From Eustoma russellianum (Eukaryota > Streptophyta > Magnoliopsida > Gentianales > Gentianaceae), in contig AP025055.1 of assembly GCA_036186865.1 (NCBI GenBank), positions 21,231,848 through 21,295,847 of the forward strand: a stretch of 64,000 bases of DNA, given 5' to 3'. Of the stretch, positions 8,441 through 20,100 are shown piece after piece. How positions within the stretch are numbered: position 1 is the stretch's first letter; the number at the start of each line of letters is the position of its first letter. Position numbers and translations under genes: made by a program. The notes below the pieces were generated by a model that worked only from the letters and a program-made list of their open reading frames with translations, searched no databases and was not told the origin of the DNA.

Positions 8441-11400
8441 TCAGTTGTAAGCAATTAATCCAAGTCTTGCACGTAAATGCTCAAAGATAGCTTGATTAAG
8501 GGGTTTAGTGAATATGTCAGCTACTTGTTGATCAGTTCTAATATGTTCAATGTGTATATGTCCAAGATTAACATGATCACGGAGAAAATGATAACGTACT
8601 TCTATATGCTTTGCCTTAGAGTGTAGTACAGGGTTTTTAGACAAATTTATAGCACTTGTACTATCACAATAGATGGGGATATTATGTACTTGTATTTCAA
8701 AGTCTGAAAGTTGTTGTTTAATCCATAATAGTTGAGTACAACATAGACTTAAAGCCATATATTCCGCTTCAGTAGTAGAAAGTGCAACACTAGATTGTTT
8801 CTTTGAAAACCAAGATATTAGTGAGTTTCCTAGGAATTGACATGTTCCACTAGTGCTCTTTCTATCTACTCTACATCCACTATAATCTGCATCTGAATAT
8901 GCATGTAGACTTAGACTAGATTGTCTATCATACCATAAGCCTAATGTTGGTGTATGTTGAAGATATCTAAATATTCTTTTTACAGCTTTAAAGTGTGACA
9001 ACTTAGGCATACTTTGAAATCTCGCACACATACATACTGCAAACATAATATCAGGTCTACTAGCAGTTAGATATAGCAATGAACCAATCATAGACCTATA
9101 TAGTTTTTCATCAAATGCAACACCATTTTCATCTTTGTCTAATTTTGTTGAAGTACACATTGGTGTTGGAGATGGTTTCAAGTTTTCAAAGTTGAATTTC
9201 TTCATCATATCTCTTATGTATTTGGCTTGATTGATATGTATACCACTTGATGTTTGTTTTATTTGCAAGCCTAAGAAATAGTTTAATTCACCAACCATAG
9301 ACATTTCAAACTCAGACTTCATACAATCTTCAAAGTCTTTTACTAAGTTAGGATTAGTTGAACCAAAGATTATGTCATCTACATATATTTGTATTACAAG
9401 CAGATCTTTGTCTTTCTTTTTCAAGAATAAGGTACTATCTATGGTTCCTCTTTGAAAGTTGTTACTTAGTAAAAAGTTGGCAAATCTTTCATACCATGCA
9501 CGGGGGGCTTGTTTCAAACCATATAAGGCTTTCTTAAGTTTATATACATGATTAGGGTTCTTTGGATCTTCAAAGCCTGGTGGTTGTTTAACAAAAACTT
9601 CTTCTTGGATATAGCCATTTAAGAATGCACTCTTAACATCCATTTGGAATAGTTTGATGTTATTATAACATGCAAAAGCTAATAAGAGGCGTATGGATTC
9701 TAATCTTGCTACGGGGGCAAATGTTTCATCGTAATCAATACCCTCTTCTTGATTATATCCTTGAGCTACAAGTCTTGCCTTATTTCTTACTACAACCCCT
9801 TGTTCGTTCATTTTGTTCCTAAACACCCATTTAGTTCCAATGATCGATTTATCCTCGGGTTTAGGTACTAAATCCCACACATTGTTTCTTTCAAATTGGT
9901 TTAACTCTTCATGCATTGCACCTATCCAATATGCATCGTTTAAGGCATCATTCACATTCTTAGGTTCAATTTGGGATATAAGTGCATGCCATTGATCATA
10001 TTCATTAGGATCTATTTGCCTACGTGTTCTAACCCCTTGATTTACATCTCCTATTATAAGTTCTTGAGGATGCTTTTGTTTATCTCTTATTTGCCACCAA
10101 TTACTTGGTTGTGCATCTTCAATAGGTTCATGATGTTCAATAGGTTGGTTAGGCACATTACGTTCTTGTGTAGGGGGAGTTTGAACTTCATGCATTTCAA
10201 GAGTTTGATTTGGTGTTTCAATTTGATCATTTGTAGGTGGTAGGATAAATTCATCTTCATTATGAAGTATTTGATCATTTGGTACATAGATTTCATGTTG
10301 ATTACTTGTTTGAAGATATGCATTTTCATTGAACTTCACATGTATAGATTCAACTATCTTTCTTGTTTGTGCATTATAACATCTATATGCTTTAGAGTTC
10401 ATTGAATACCCCACAAATATATGTTCATCAGACTTAGGATCAAACTTATCTAAGTTATCTTTTGTGTTCAATACAAAGCATTTACAACCAAAGACTTTTA
10501 GATAGTTTACTTTTGGGAGTCGTCCATTTAAGATTTCATATGGTGTTTTGTTCAATTTCTTTCTTATTGATAGTCTGTTGATCATATAACTTGAAGTGTT
10601 TACAGCTTCAGCCCATAAGAATTTAGGTACTTTGTTTTCTACCATCATTGTTCTTGCTACTTCTTGAATAGTCCTATTCTTTCTTTCAACTACACCATTA
10701 AGTTGAGGGGTTCTTGGTGGGGAGAATTCATGTTTTATACCCTTTTCATTACAGAATTTGATTAATTCACTATTGTTAAACTCACCATCTCTATCACTCC
10801 TTATCTTAATAACATGTGATTCATGTTCATTTTCAAGTTGTCTAATTTGATTAGCTATAGATGATGCACTTTCATCTTTTGAAGCAAGAAACAATGTCCA
10901 AGTATATCTTGAGAAATCATCAACTATTACACATACATAATAACTTCCACCTAAGCTTCTTGTTCTACATGGACCAAATAAGTCTATATGCAAGAGTTCT
11001 AGTATTTTTGACGTTGTGAACTCGGTTTTAGGCTTAAGGGATTCTCTAACATGTTTGCCTTTGATACAAGATTCACATAGTTGAAAATCATCCAAGTTAA
11101 GTTTAGGCAATCCTTTAACAAGACTTTTAGCGTGTAGTTTTTCTAAGGTTGATATACCAATGTGTCCTAAACGTCTATGCCAAAGATTGGGATCAGATTC
11201 ATGTGAAACAAGACATTTTGTGTTACTACTTAGCATATCATCCATGTTAAGCACATATATGTTTCCTTCACGTTTTCCTTTTAACACAACTTGATTGTTT
11301 TTATCCATTATCTTACAAGAGGTGGAGGAGAAGAGAACATTCAAGTTGTTGTCACATAGTTGAGAAACACTTAAAAGCTCAAAGGTTAAGTTACTTACAA

Positions 11401-11644
11401 GTAGGACGTTTTTGATCTCAAACTTGTTTGGATCACCAACCTTGCCTTTGCCAATTATTTGGCCTTGGTTGTTGTCTCCAAAGGTAACTTTGCCACCTTT
11501 TGCAACGTTTTTAATTGTGCTAAACAAATGTTTGTTGCCCGTCATATGTCTTGAGCAACCACTATCAACTATCCAATTGGTTTTGTTCTTTTCATCTTCT
11601 TTGTTGTTATAACCAGCAACTTGTCTTTCTTTGATGTTATGTAC
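8441..11644 (-). CDS. pol: Copia pol polyprotein, element 1 (protease-integrase-RT-RNase H)
   Basis: The frame opens just after a TAG at 11645-11647; the first Met is at 11545 (1034 residues), but the protease active site (WIVDSGCSRHMTG) lies in the 33 codons upstream of it, so the real product must start earlier, probably by frameshift or reinitiation after gag. From Met 11545: integrase zinc finger H123, H128, C157, C160; integrase core D188, D251, E287; RT about 555-800 with D636 and YVDD at 721-724; RNase H about 880-1020 with YSDAD, STTEAEYM and D961. The order with integrase before RT marks Ty1/Copia. Residue 253 is Asp where elements 3 and 4 have Gly (SDRGGEF). The frame is open throughout. 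The frame differs from that of gag. Confidence 0.9.
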   Translation of the reverse strand, partial: VHNIKERQVAGYNNKEDEKNKTNWIVDSGCSRHMTGNKHLFSTIKNVAKGGKVTFGDNNQGQIIGKGKVGDPNKFEIKNVLLVSNLTFELLSVSQLCDNNLNVLFSSTSCKIMDKNNQVVLKGKREGNIYVLNMDDMLSSNTKCLVSHESDPNLWHRRLGHIGISTLEKLHAKSLVKGLPKLNLDDFQLCESCIKGKHVRESLKPKTEFTTSKILELLHIDLFGPCRTRSLGGSYYVCVIVDDFSRYTWTLFLASKDESASSIANQIRQLENEHESHVIKIRSDRDGEFNNSELIKFCNEKGIKHEFSPPRTPQLNGVVERKNRTIQEVARTMMVENKVPKFLWAEAVNTSSYMINRLSIRKKLNKTPYEILNGRLPKVNYLKVFGCKCFVLNTKDNLDKFDPKSDEHIFVGYSMNSKAYRCYNAQTRKIVESIHVKFNENAYLQTSNQHEIYVPNDQILHNEDEFILPPTNDQIETPNQTLEMHEVQTPPTQERNVPNQPIEHHEPIEDAQPSNWWQIRDKQKHPQELIIGDVNQGVRTRRQIDPNEYDQWHALISQIEPKNVNDALNDAYWIGAMHEELNQFERNNVWDLVPKPEDKSIIGTKWVFRNKMNEQGVVVRNKARLVAQGYNQEEGIDYDETFAPVARLESIRLLLAFACYNNIKLFQMDVKSAFLNGYIQEEVFVKQPPGFEDPKNPNHVYKLKKALYGLKQAPRAWYERFANFLLSNNFQRGTIDSTLFLKKKDKDLLVIQIYVDDIIFGSTNPNLVKDFEDCMKSEFEMSMVGELNYFLGLQIKQTSSGIHINQAKYIRDMMKKFNFENLKPSPTPMCTSTKLDKDENGVAFDEKLYRSMIGSLLYLTASRPDIMFAVCMCARFQSMPKLSHFKAVKRIFRYLQHTPTLGLWYDRQSSLSLHAYSDADYSGCRVDRKSTSGTCQFLGNSLISWFSKKQSSVALSTTEAEYMALSLCCTQLLWIKQQLSDFEIQVHNIPIYCDSTSAINLSKNPVLHSKAKHIEVRYHFLRDHVNLGHIHIEHIRTDQQVADIFTKPLNQAIFEHLRARLGLIAYN

Positions 11645-11712
11645 CTACAAATGTAAATAACAACTTAGGTACCCTTTGATTTTGGGTCCTATCAAGGTTA
11701 GACAAGTTAAGT
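11645..11712 (-). other. Gag-pol junction, element 1
   Basis: Sixty-eight bases separate the gag stop (TGA, 11713-11715) from the first codon of the open pol frame. Pol is in a different frame from gag (+2, equivalent to -1). The interval ends TTTGTAG on the minus strand, which resembles a 3' splice site. The same junction occurs in elements 2, 3 and 4. How pol is expressed is not resolved. Confidence 0.5.
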
Positions 11713-13875
11713 TCATGTTAGTGTACCTTTAGGTACCCAAACTTGAACAACCTTTCTTGGTTTTGAAATGTTAAAATCATGTTGCATATAATGAACAAAT
11801 AGTGGATTTTGATACATAGAATATGATGGAAAAGGGGTTGCACATTTATGTCTAGTTGGATAAGCATTGTAAGTTCTATATGCATTTGAATGTTGCCATG
11901 TATATGAGTTATATCTTGGCCGTGAGTTACCATAGTTTCTAGGCCATGTATAAGCATTGAATTTAGGCCGTGTATAAGCAAGATGTTGTGTGTGTCTAGG
12001 CCGTGTGTTGTAAACTGATTTAGGCCGAGAGTATGTCATGTTCTTCACATAAGCATGTTGTTGCATATAAGGCATAACTTGAGCAGATTTCATACTACTT
12101 TGTTTAGGCATTCTTGTATACATGTAAGCATGGTTTCTCGGTGTATTTACCTTCCTATATGTTGATGCATTTTGCAATCTTTGTGATGAAGGTGGTGTGG
12201 GCAGAATAGGTTCATTTCTAGATGCATTTGGCCTATATTTCATGTTGGTTGAAGATGATACAAATGTTGTTTCCTTAGGTGTGTATTCAGCTTCTTTAAC
12301 ATATCCAAGACCTTGTTTGTCATTTCCATGCTTTTGAGATGCAATAAGAGTGTCTAACATGTTGGAACCATTCTTAAATTGTTCTAAAGATTTGTTCAAG
12401 TCTAGGTTGCATGCTTTTAATGATTCAAATTCAGTTTGTATTTCATGCAATTTAGACTTTAAAACGTTGAAATCAACACATTGCATACATTGCACATTTT
12501 CATGTTTGTTCTTAAGTTCCTTGATCTGATTTTGCATTGAACTAATAGTGTTAGATGATTCAAGTTGAAGAACTTCTAGTTGAGAAGTTAGATTCAAGTT
12601 AGACGTCTCCAACTTGTTCTTCTCCTCAACTATTCTTTTCTTCTCCTTGGATAGCTTCTTATATCTATTATGCAACTTTTCTAATTCATCCAACAATTCA
12701 TCTTGAGTAAAATCACATTCGGAATCAGAATCGAATGTTACCTCATTTGTAGACTTTGAAGCCAAACATGTTTGTGCAACTTCAGATTCCTCCTCGGATT
12801 CGGATGAAGATGTGTCATCCCAAGTGCTTGCCTTGAGAACTTTCTTCCTCCTTTGCATAGGTTCTACTCTAGTTTTTGTCCTTGTCTTTTCATCCATGTC
12901 ACGGTTTTTGTTCTTGTTTGGACAATCATATGAGATGTGTCCTTGTTTGCCACATTCATAACACTTAAGTTCTTTATCATACCATTTGCCATCTTGTTTG
13001 TTAGATTTCACATTGATAGGGGCGGCTGATTTTGCTTGTCTTTTAGTTGGTCTTTTCTTGAAAAACTTCCTTAAACGCCTAGCTAACAACATTATGTCTT
13101 CTTCATCACTTTCATCATCACTTTCATACTCGGCTTGATTAGATGATTCGGGTTCATTTGTTACAAATGCAAGTGATTTAGACTTGTTACTAGTTTCAGC
13201 CTTTCTTATATTCAACTTGTTTTCATAAACTTTTAAAGAACCTATCAATTCATCAAGTTTTATTTGAGAAAGATCTTTGCTTTCTTCAATGGCACTAACT
13301 TTGGCATCCCATTCAATTGGCAAACTTCTCAAAACTTTTTGCACTTTTTCTTTCATCAAAAACGTTTTACCAAGGGATTCAAGTGAGTTGTATAAGTTTG
13401 TAAGCCTTAAATCCATATCAACAATTGATTCATTAGGCAGTAAATGGAATGTTTCAAGTGTAGTCATTAACATGTTAATCTTTGATTCCTTTACTTGATT
13501 AGTTCCTTCATGCTTCATTTCAAGACATTTCCACATATCCTTTGCACTTGAACATGAAGAGACATAGGCAGATTCACTCCTACTTAAACCATTCAACAAT
13601 AATTGCATTGCTTTAGCATTAAGACTCATTTTCTTTTTATCTTCATCACTCCAATCTTTTCTATATTTCTCAACTACTTGTGATAAGCCTTCAATTATAA
13701 CATGCTTAGTAGGCACATAAGGTCCATCTTCAATGATAGACCACAAGTCTATGTCAATAGCCATTAAGAACAATTTCATCCTAAGTTTCCAATGACTAAA
13801 GTTTTCTCCATCAAAAAGAGGTGGTCTTTGTGTGGACATGCCTTCTAATTCTATTTTCATGTGTGACTTAGACAT
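11713..13875 (-). CDS. gag: Copia Gag, element 1
   Basis: A 720-residue capsid/nucleocapsid protein that would build the virus-like particle and bind element RNA. The N-terminal part (about 1-230; RPPLFDGENFSHWKLRM, then helical sequence to KVYENKL) is the usual plant Copia gag region. An acidic stretch (about 247-260) precedes a basic one and a CCHC knuckle C305, C308, H313, C318 (CYECGKQGHISYDC). Residues about 390-510 form a long coiled coil rich in Glu, Lys and Leu, as in Sirevirus/Maximus Gags. The C-terminal 130 residues are Tyr, Arg, Pro and Asn rich with YTRPK-type repeats and end VWVPKGTLT. ATG 13875 is the first Met of the frame, 164 bases after the primer site. The open frame and young LTRs suggest it could be functional. 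Confidence 0.9.
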   Translation of the reverse strand: MSKSHMKIELEGMSTQRPPLFDGENFSHWKLRMKLFLMAIDIDLWSIIEDGPYVPTKHVIIEGLSQVVEKYRKDWSDEDKKKMSLNAKAMQLLLNGLSRSESAYVSSCSSAKDMWKCLEMKHEGTNQVKESKINMLMTTLETFHLLPNESIVDMDLRLTNLYNSLESLGKTFLMKEKVQKVLRSLPIEWDAKVSAIEESKDLSQIKLDELIGSLKVYENKLNIRKAETSNKSKSLAFVTNEPESSNQAEYESDDESDEEDIMLLARRLRKFFKKRPTKRQAKSAAPINVKSNKQDGKWYDKELKCYECGKQGHISYDCPNKNKNRDMDEKTRTKTRVEPMQRRKKVLKASTWDDTSSSESEEESEVAQTCLASKSTNEVTFDSDSECDFTQDELLDELEKLHNRYKKLSKEKKRIVEEKNKLETSNLNLTSQLEVLQLESSNTISSMQNQIKELKNKHENVQCMQCVDFNVLKSKLHEIQTEFESLKACNLDLNKSLEQFKNGSNMLDTLIASQKHGNDKQGLGYVKEAEYTPKETTFVSSSTNMKYRPNASRNEPILPTPPSSQRLQNASTYRKVNTPRNHAYMYTRMPKQSSMKSAQVMPYMQQHAYVKNMTYSRPKSVYNTRPRHTQHLAYTRPKFNAYTWPRNYGNSRPRYNSYTWQHSNAYRTYNAYPTRHKCATPFPSYSMYQNPLFVHYMQHDFNISKPRKVVQVWVPKGTLT

Positions 13876-14039
13876 GCTTCTTAGTGTGTGAGAAAACGTT
13901 TAAAACACTTATAAGAAGGAAAGAAAGTGTCACCTTGTTGTAGATACCAAATATGAAGAATATAAGACAACCAGAAAATTTCCAGCAACTTGGAGTGTAA
14001 ACTGTTTTCAGCTCAAATAAGAATATGGTGCTCAACCTT

Positions 14040-14051
14040 GCTCTGATACCA
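14040..14051 (-). promoter_or_regulatory. Primer binding site of element 1
   Basis: TGGTATCAGAGC on the minus strand, complementary to the 3' end of plant initiator Met-tRNA, two bases after the LTR B end (…CCAACA). Confidence 0.9.
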
Positions 14052-14053
14052 CT

Positions 14054-16823
14054 TGTTGGACCTGTATAGCACCACTAGAGGGGGGGGGTGAATAGTGGGT
14101 TAGCGGAAATTACACTACAATTACCTTCAAAAACTTGTTTGAAGACCCCTTTGCCTCTTTAGCCTCAGATTCTGAAATTTCCAGAAACAGTTCAATGTTT
14201 TGAGTGCTTTGGTTGAACCACTTATACACCTGTGCAAGCTCTCAAACTTGGCAGAGATCAAGTTTAGAATGTTTATAGTATGTCATAAAAATTTCAATCA
14301 ATTCCAAGCAAGTTTGCACGTTCAAATAAGCAAGATAAGTAAAGTGTGCAATTCTGGCAGTTTCAGGCAGAATGTTAGCTTAACTTCAAACGATGATATC
14401 TCAAAATCTACCCGTGCTATTTTGATGAATCTTATGTCAAATTAAACCTTATGATGTCTAGTTTAATTTGATATAAGGCTCACTTCAAGATTCGCAGGAT
14501 AACCTATCCAAATTGAACAAGTTTTGCACACTGGTCAGAATTGTTCACAGAATGTAGCAACAATTTTGTGAAGACGATTTGAATAGGCTAAACTCCTCAG
14601 AATTTAGTGATTCTTGCGGCTACTGAAAGCTAACACACTGAAGTATAATATATCCAAAATTCATGCAATTCTAAGACTGTTTGCTTGTTCAATTATGCGT
14701 GCCAAGTTAGTGTAACTTTCAGCCAGAAAACAGTAAGTGCAGGAAATAAGTAAAGAACACAAGGAATTATCCTGGTTCGGTCAATGTGACCTACTCCAGT
14801 CCCAAGAGACACCTTCTCTTGGATTTCACTAAACACCAAACACCAAAGTCACCTTACAAAGCCAAAGGAAGAAGCTTTTCACCAACTTCTTCAAGAGGCT
14901 TCACCAAAACAAACAGCACCTAGTTTGTTTCACCTTTGCACCTTTGCACCTTTTGCTCACCTCTAAGGAGTAAGCTTTATACACCAGCTTCTCCCTTACA
15001 ATATGTCGTTTGAAAGGTGTTGAAATGACAAGAAATGAAGAACTATACAATCATAAAGCTTGCTACAAATGTGTTCTTCAATATAGAAGAGTAGAAGAGA
15101 AGAATGGAGATGAAGAGCTAATTGTCTTGCTTGCTTTCTTGCTCTTTTTCGTTGGATCTTGTGGTGCATTTTACTCTTCATCTTTGGAGCTATTTATAGC
15201 CAAGAGGACAGCCTAAAGGCTCCTCAAAAAGACGTTGGAATGGTTGTGAGATGGAGAAAATTCAGCACTTTTCTAGCTTTCAAACTTAAGCTCATCTTTT
15301 TGTTGCTTTGAATTAGTCTTCCACCTGAACTTTTATCCTTCATTTTATCCCATTATGACCGTTGGAATGAGGTGGAAAATGACTCCATTTGAACGTTTAA
15401 AAGATAGCTCCAATCAGCAATTTCCATGTGTAAATAACTTGCCATGTGTGCAGCTGAATTGGCATGTATTTTGAACAACTTTGGCTCCTCATTTTGAATG
15501 TCAAATAGACGTTGGAATGCCTAGAATCAAGGCATTGGAGAATAGTTCAAAGATAGATAGAAATCACCCAAGCCTTTGAATTTGAATTGGTCTCCAATTT
15601 TTGAACATATAGCCGTTTGAATGTAGCTAAAAGATAGAGAGAATTCAGCTTGACTTGGTCTTCAATCATATAGCCGTTTGCATGGCTTTGGTTGAGAGAT
15701 TTTTGCTTCAACTTTGCTACATTGTAGGACTTGTTTTTGTCACACATTATAACCTGAATCTTGACCATATAGTATACGAAATTTTGCTCCATTTTTGAAC
15801 CAAGATAGCCGTTGCAATATATGCAAGAATAGCCATTTGAAATCAGCATCAAAATAGGATTTGTTTCAACTTGCCTTGACTTGTTCAAAATCTGAAAATT
15901 TGAACATGACTTGTGTGCCAATAACCGTGTGCACACATATAATATATAGTCATTTATGTCTTCAACATGTAGCATAGAATACCATATGAAGAATGCCAAG
16001 AATTCCAAGAAAACCATAGATGTGATAACCATAACATAAGAATTCCAATTGAGATACCATGCTGCCCGTTTCCATAAATATAGGGCACGTACCATATGTG
16101 ACATAAACACATATAAACATCATATAAACAATATATAACACGTTGGAAGATCCATTGGCAAGTGAAGAGACCAGAATACCCCTTAGCACAAAAATAGGAA
16201 TTTTGTCCTAGGATGAACCTAGACATGGTGCTGCTCCAGATTCATTTTTGCCATGGTGTGACATGACATATAAATGTGTCATATGATCATATAAATCCGT
16301 TGGAAGAAGACCAAATAAGAATGAGAAGTCCAAATGGTGAAATTACCAAAATAGCCCTTATAAAGATCAATAAGCTTCACCACCGTGTCAAGTCAATTTT
16401 TATCCGTGTCAAGCATGCTTTTCCTCAGCCAATTTGATTCTAAATTGAATAAGGATCATGTGGGCTTTTGAATCACTCAATTTGGAGTTCATTTGCTCAA
16501 GATATGAACCAAAACCTGCAATAGAATACTAAACCGAGCAATTTGCCTTATATTGTAAGTCATGTGACTTCAAGGCTTGGTTAGATCATATAATTAACAT
16601 GTATTGGCATATATATCATCTAAGATCAGTTTGAACATGTATTGATTTAGACATGTGATTGAATTGGCCAAGTTCAATCTCATGATCTTAATCAAACTTG
16701 TTCAATCTTGATTCATTCAATCAATTTCACATTCAATCTCATGCACACATATACTTTAAACGTTACACACATACATGCTCACATATGCATTTTGCAATCA
16801 TTCAAACATGATATATCACAACA
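14054..16823 (-). repeat. LTR B (shared between elements 1 and 2)
   Basis: A 2770-bp LTR bounded by TGTTGG and CACAACA on the plus strand. It serves as the 5' LTR of element 1 and the 3' LTR of element 2. It differs from LTR C by one G in the poly-G run near 14085 and two substitutions (near 15209 and 16131) as far as reading by eye shows. TATA box at 15191-15198; hairpin at 14802-14822. No credible gene inside. Confidence 0.9.
15191..15198 (-). promoter_or_regulatory. LTR B TATA box
   Basis: TATAAATA on the minus strand. This LTR is the 5' LTR of element 1, so this is its promoter. Confidence 0.75.
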
Positions 16824-16836
16824 ATCTCCCCCTTTT
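16824..16836 (-). promoter_or_regulatory. Polypurine tract of element 2
   Basis: AAAAGGGGGAGAT on the minus strand directly before LTR B, as in element 1. Confidence 0.85.
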
Positions 16837-17139
16837 GATGATTTGCAAAATTACCCCACATATGTGTATATTAAGCATCTAAATCAAGTGTAAGCTTCTC
16901 TAAACCTTAATGTATGTGTTATCTCCCCCTTAATGTGTGTTATCTCCCCCTTAACATGATATACATATATTTTTTCTCTCAACATGATATACATATATCT
17001 CTCCCTACATATATCTCTCCCTTAACATGACCTTTAACATGATATACATCCTTAACATGACCTTTAACATGATATACATATATGTTTCTCTCTCCCCCTT
17101 AATTTTGTAAATTATGCAAAAGACTGTATGGTGTAGTAG

Positions 17140-20100
17140 TCAGTTGTAAGCAATTAATCCAAGTCTTGCACGTAAATGCTCAAAGATAGCTTGATTAAGG
17201 GGTTTAGTGAATATGTCAGCTACTTGTTGATCAGTTCTAATATGTTCAATGTGTATATGTCCAAGATTAACATGATCACGGAGAAAATGATAACGTACTT
17301 CTATATGCTTTGCCTTAGAGTGTAGTACAGGGTTTTTAGACAAATTTATAGCACTTGTACTATCACAATAGATGGGGATATTATGTACTTGTATTTCAAA
17401 GTCTGAAAGTTGTTGTTTAATCCATAATAGTTGAGTACAACATAGACTTAAAGCCATATATTCCGCTTCAGTAGTAGAAAGTGCAACACTAGATTGTTTC
17501 TTTGAAAACCAAGATATTAGTGAGTTTCCTAGGAATTGACATGTTCCACTAGTGCTCTTTCTATCTACTCTACATCCACTATAATCTGCATCTGAATATG
17601 CATGTAGACTTAGACTAGATTGTCTATCATACCATAAGCCTAATGTTGGTGTATGTTGAAGATATCTAAATATTCTTTTTACAGCTTTAAAGTGTGACAA
17701 CTTAGGCATACTTTGAAATCTCGCACACATACATACTGCAAACATAATATCAGGTCTACTAGCAGTTAGATATAGCAATGAACCAATCATAGACCTATAT
17801 AGTTTTTCATCAAATGCAACACCATTTTCATCTTTGTCTAATTTTGTTGAAGTACACATTGGTGTTGGAGATGGTTTCAAGTTTTCAAAGTTGAATTTCT
17901 TCATCATATCTCTTATGTATTTGGCTTGATTGATATGTATACCACTTGATGTTTGTTTTATTTGCAAGCCTAAGAAATAGTTTAATTCACCAACCATAGA
18001 CATTTCAAACTCAGACTTCATACAATCTTCAAAGTCTTTTACTAAGTTAGGATTAGTTGAACCAAAGATTATGTCATCTACATATATTTGTATTACAAGC
18101 AGATCTTTGTCTTTCTTTTTCAAGAATAAGGTACTATCTATGGTTCCTCTTTGAAAGTTGTTACTTAGTAAAAAGTTGGCAAATCTTTCATACCATGCAC
18201 GGGGGGCTTGTTTCAAACCATATAAGGCTTTCTTAAGTTTATATACATGATTAGGGTTCTTTGGATCTTCAAAGCCTGGTGGTTGTTTAACAAAAACTTC
18301 TTCTTGGATATAGCCATTTAAGAATGCACTCTTAACATCCATTTGGAATAGTTTGATGTTATTATAACATGCAAAAGCTAATAAGAGGCGTATGGATTCT
18401 AATCTTGCTACGGGGGCAAATGTTTCATCGTAATCAATACCCTCTTCTTGATTATATCCTTGAGCTACAAGTCTTGCCTTATTTCTTACTACAACCCCTT
18501 GTTCGTTCATTTTGTTCCTAAACACCCATTTAGTTCCAATGATCGATTTATCCTCGGGTTTAGGTACTAAATCCCACACATTGTTTCTTTCAAATTGGTT
18601 TAACTCTTCATGCATTGCACCTATCCAATATGCATCGTTTAAGGCATCATTCACATTCTTAGGTTCAATTTGGGATATAAGTGCATGCCATTGATCATAT
18701 TCATTAGGATCTATTTGCCTACGTGTTCTAACCCCTTGATTTACATCTCCTATTATAAGTTCTTGAGGATGCTTTTGTTTATCTCTTATTTGCCACCAAT
18801 TACTTGGTTGTGCATCTTCAATAGGTTCATGATGTTCAATAGGTTGGTTAGGCACATTACGTTCTTGTGTAGGGGGAGTTTGAACTTCATGCATTTCAAG
18901 AGTTTGATTTGGTGTTTCAATTTGATCATTTGTAGGTGGTAGGATAAATTCATCTTCATTATGAAGTATTTGATCATTTGGTACATAGATTTCATGTTGA
19001 TTACTTGTTTGAAGATATGCATTTTCATTGAACTTCACATGTATAGATTCAACTATCTTTCTTGTTTGTGCATTATAACATCTATATGCTTTAGAGTTCA
19101 TTGAATACCCCACAAATATATGTTCATCAGACTTAGGATCAAACTTATCTAAGTTATCTTTTGTGTTCAATACAAAGCATTTACAACCAAAGACTTTTAG
19201 ATAGTTTACTTTTGGGAGTCGTCCATTTAAGATTTCATATGGTGTTTTGTTCAATTTCTTTCTTATTGATAGTCTGTTGATCATATAACTTGAAGTGTTT
19301 ACAGCTTCAGCCCATAAGAATTTAGGTACTTTGTTTTCTACCATCATTGTTCTTGCTACTTCTTGAATAGTCCTATTCTTTCTTTCAACTACACCATTAA
19401 GTTGAGGGGTTCTTGGTGGGGAGAATTCATGTTTTATACCCTTTTCATTACAGAATTTGATTAATTCACTATTGTTAAACTCACCATCTCTATCACTCCT
19501 TATCTTAATAACATGTGATTCATGTTCATTTTCAAGTTGTCTAATTTGATTAGCTATAGATGATGCACTTTCATCTTTTGAAGCAAGAAACAATGTCCAA
19601 GTATATCTTGAGAAATCATCAACTATTACACATACATAATAACTTCCACCTAAGCTTCTTGTTCTACATGGACCAAATAAGTCTATATGCAAGAGTTCTA
19701 GTATTTTTGACGTTGTGAACTCGGTTTTAGGCTTAAGGGATTCTCTAACATGTTTGCCTTTGATACAAGATTCACATAGTTGAAAATCATCCAAGTTAAG
19801 TTTAGGCAATCCTTTAACAAGACTTTTAGCGTGTAGTTTTTCTAAGGTTGATATACCAATGTGTCCTAAACGTCTATGCCAAAGATTGGGATCAGATTCA
19901 TGTGAAACAAGACATTTTGTGTTACTACTTAGCATATCATCCATGTTAAGCACATATATGTTTCCTTCACGTTTTCCTTTTAACACAACTTGATTGTTTT
20001 TATCCATTATCTTACAAGAGGTGGAGGAGAAGAGAACATTCAAGTTGTTGTCACATAGTTGAGAAACACTTAAAAGCTCAAAGGTTAAGTTACTTACAAG

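Noticed and set aside
9813..10243. Plus-strand frames of 60-90 codons inside pol, repeated in each element
   Set aside because: They are shadows of the real minus-strand pol frame.
14040..14051. Match to the tRNA-Met 3' end as a possible tRNA gene
   Set aside because: Only 12 bases match, exactly at the primer-site position; no cloverleaf follows.
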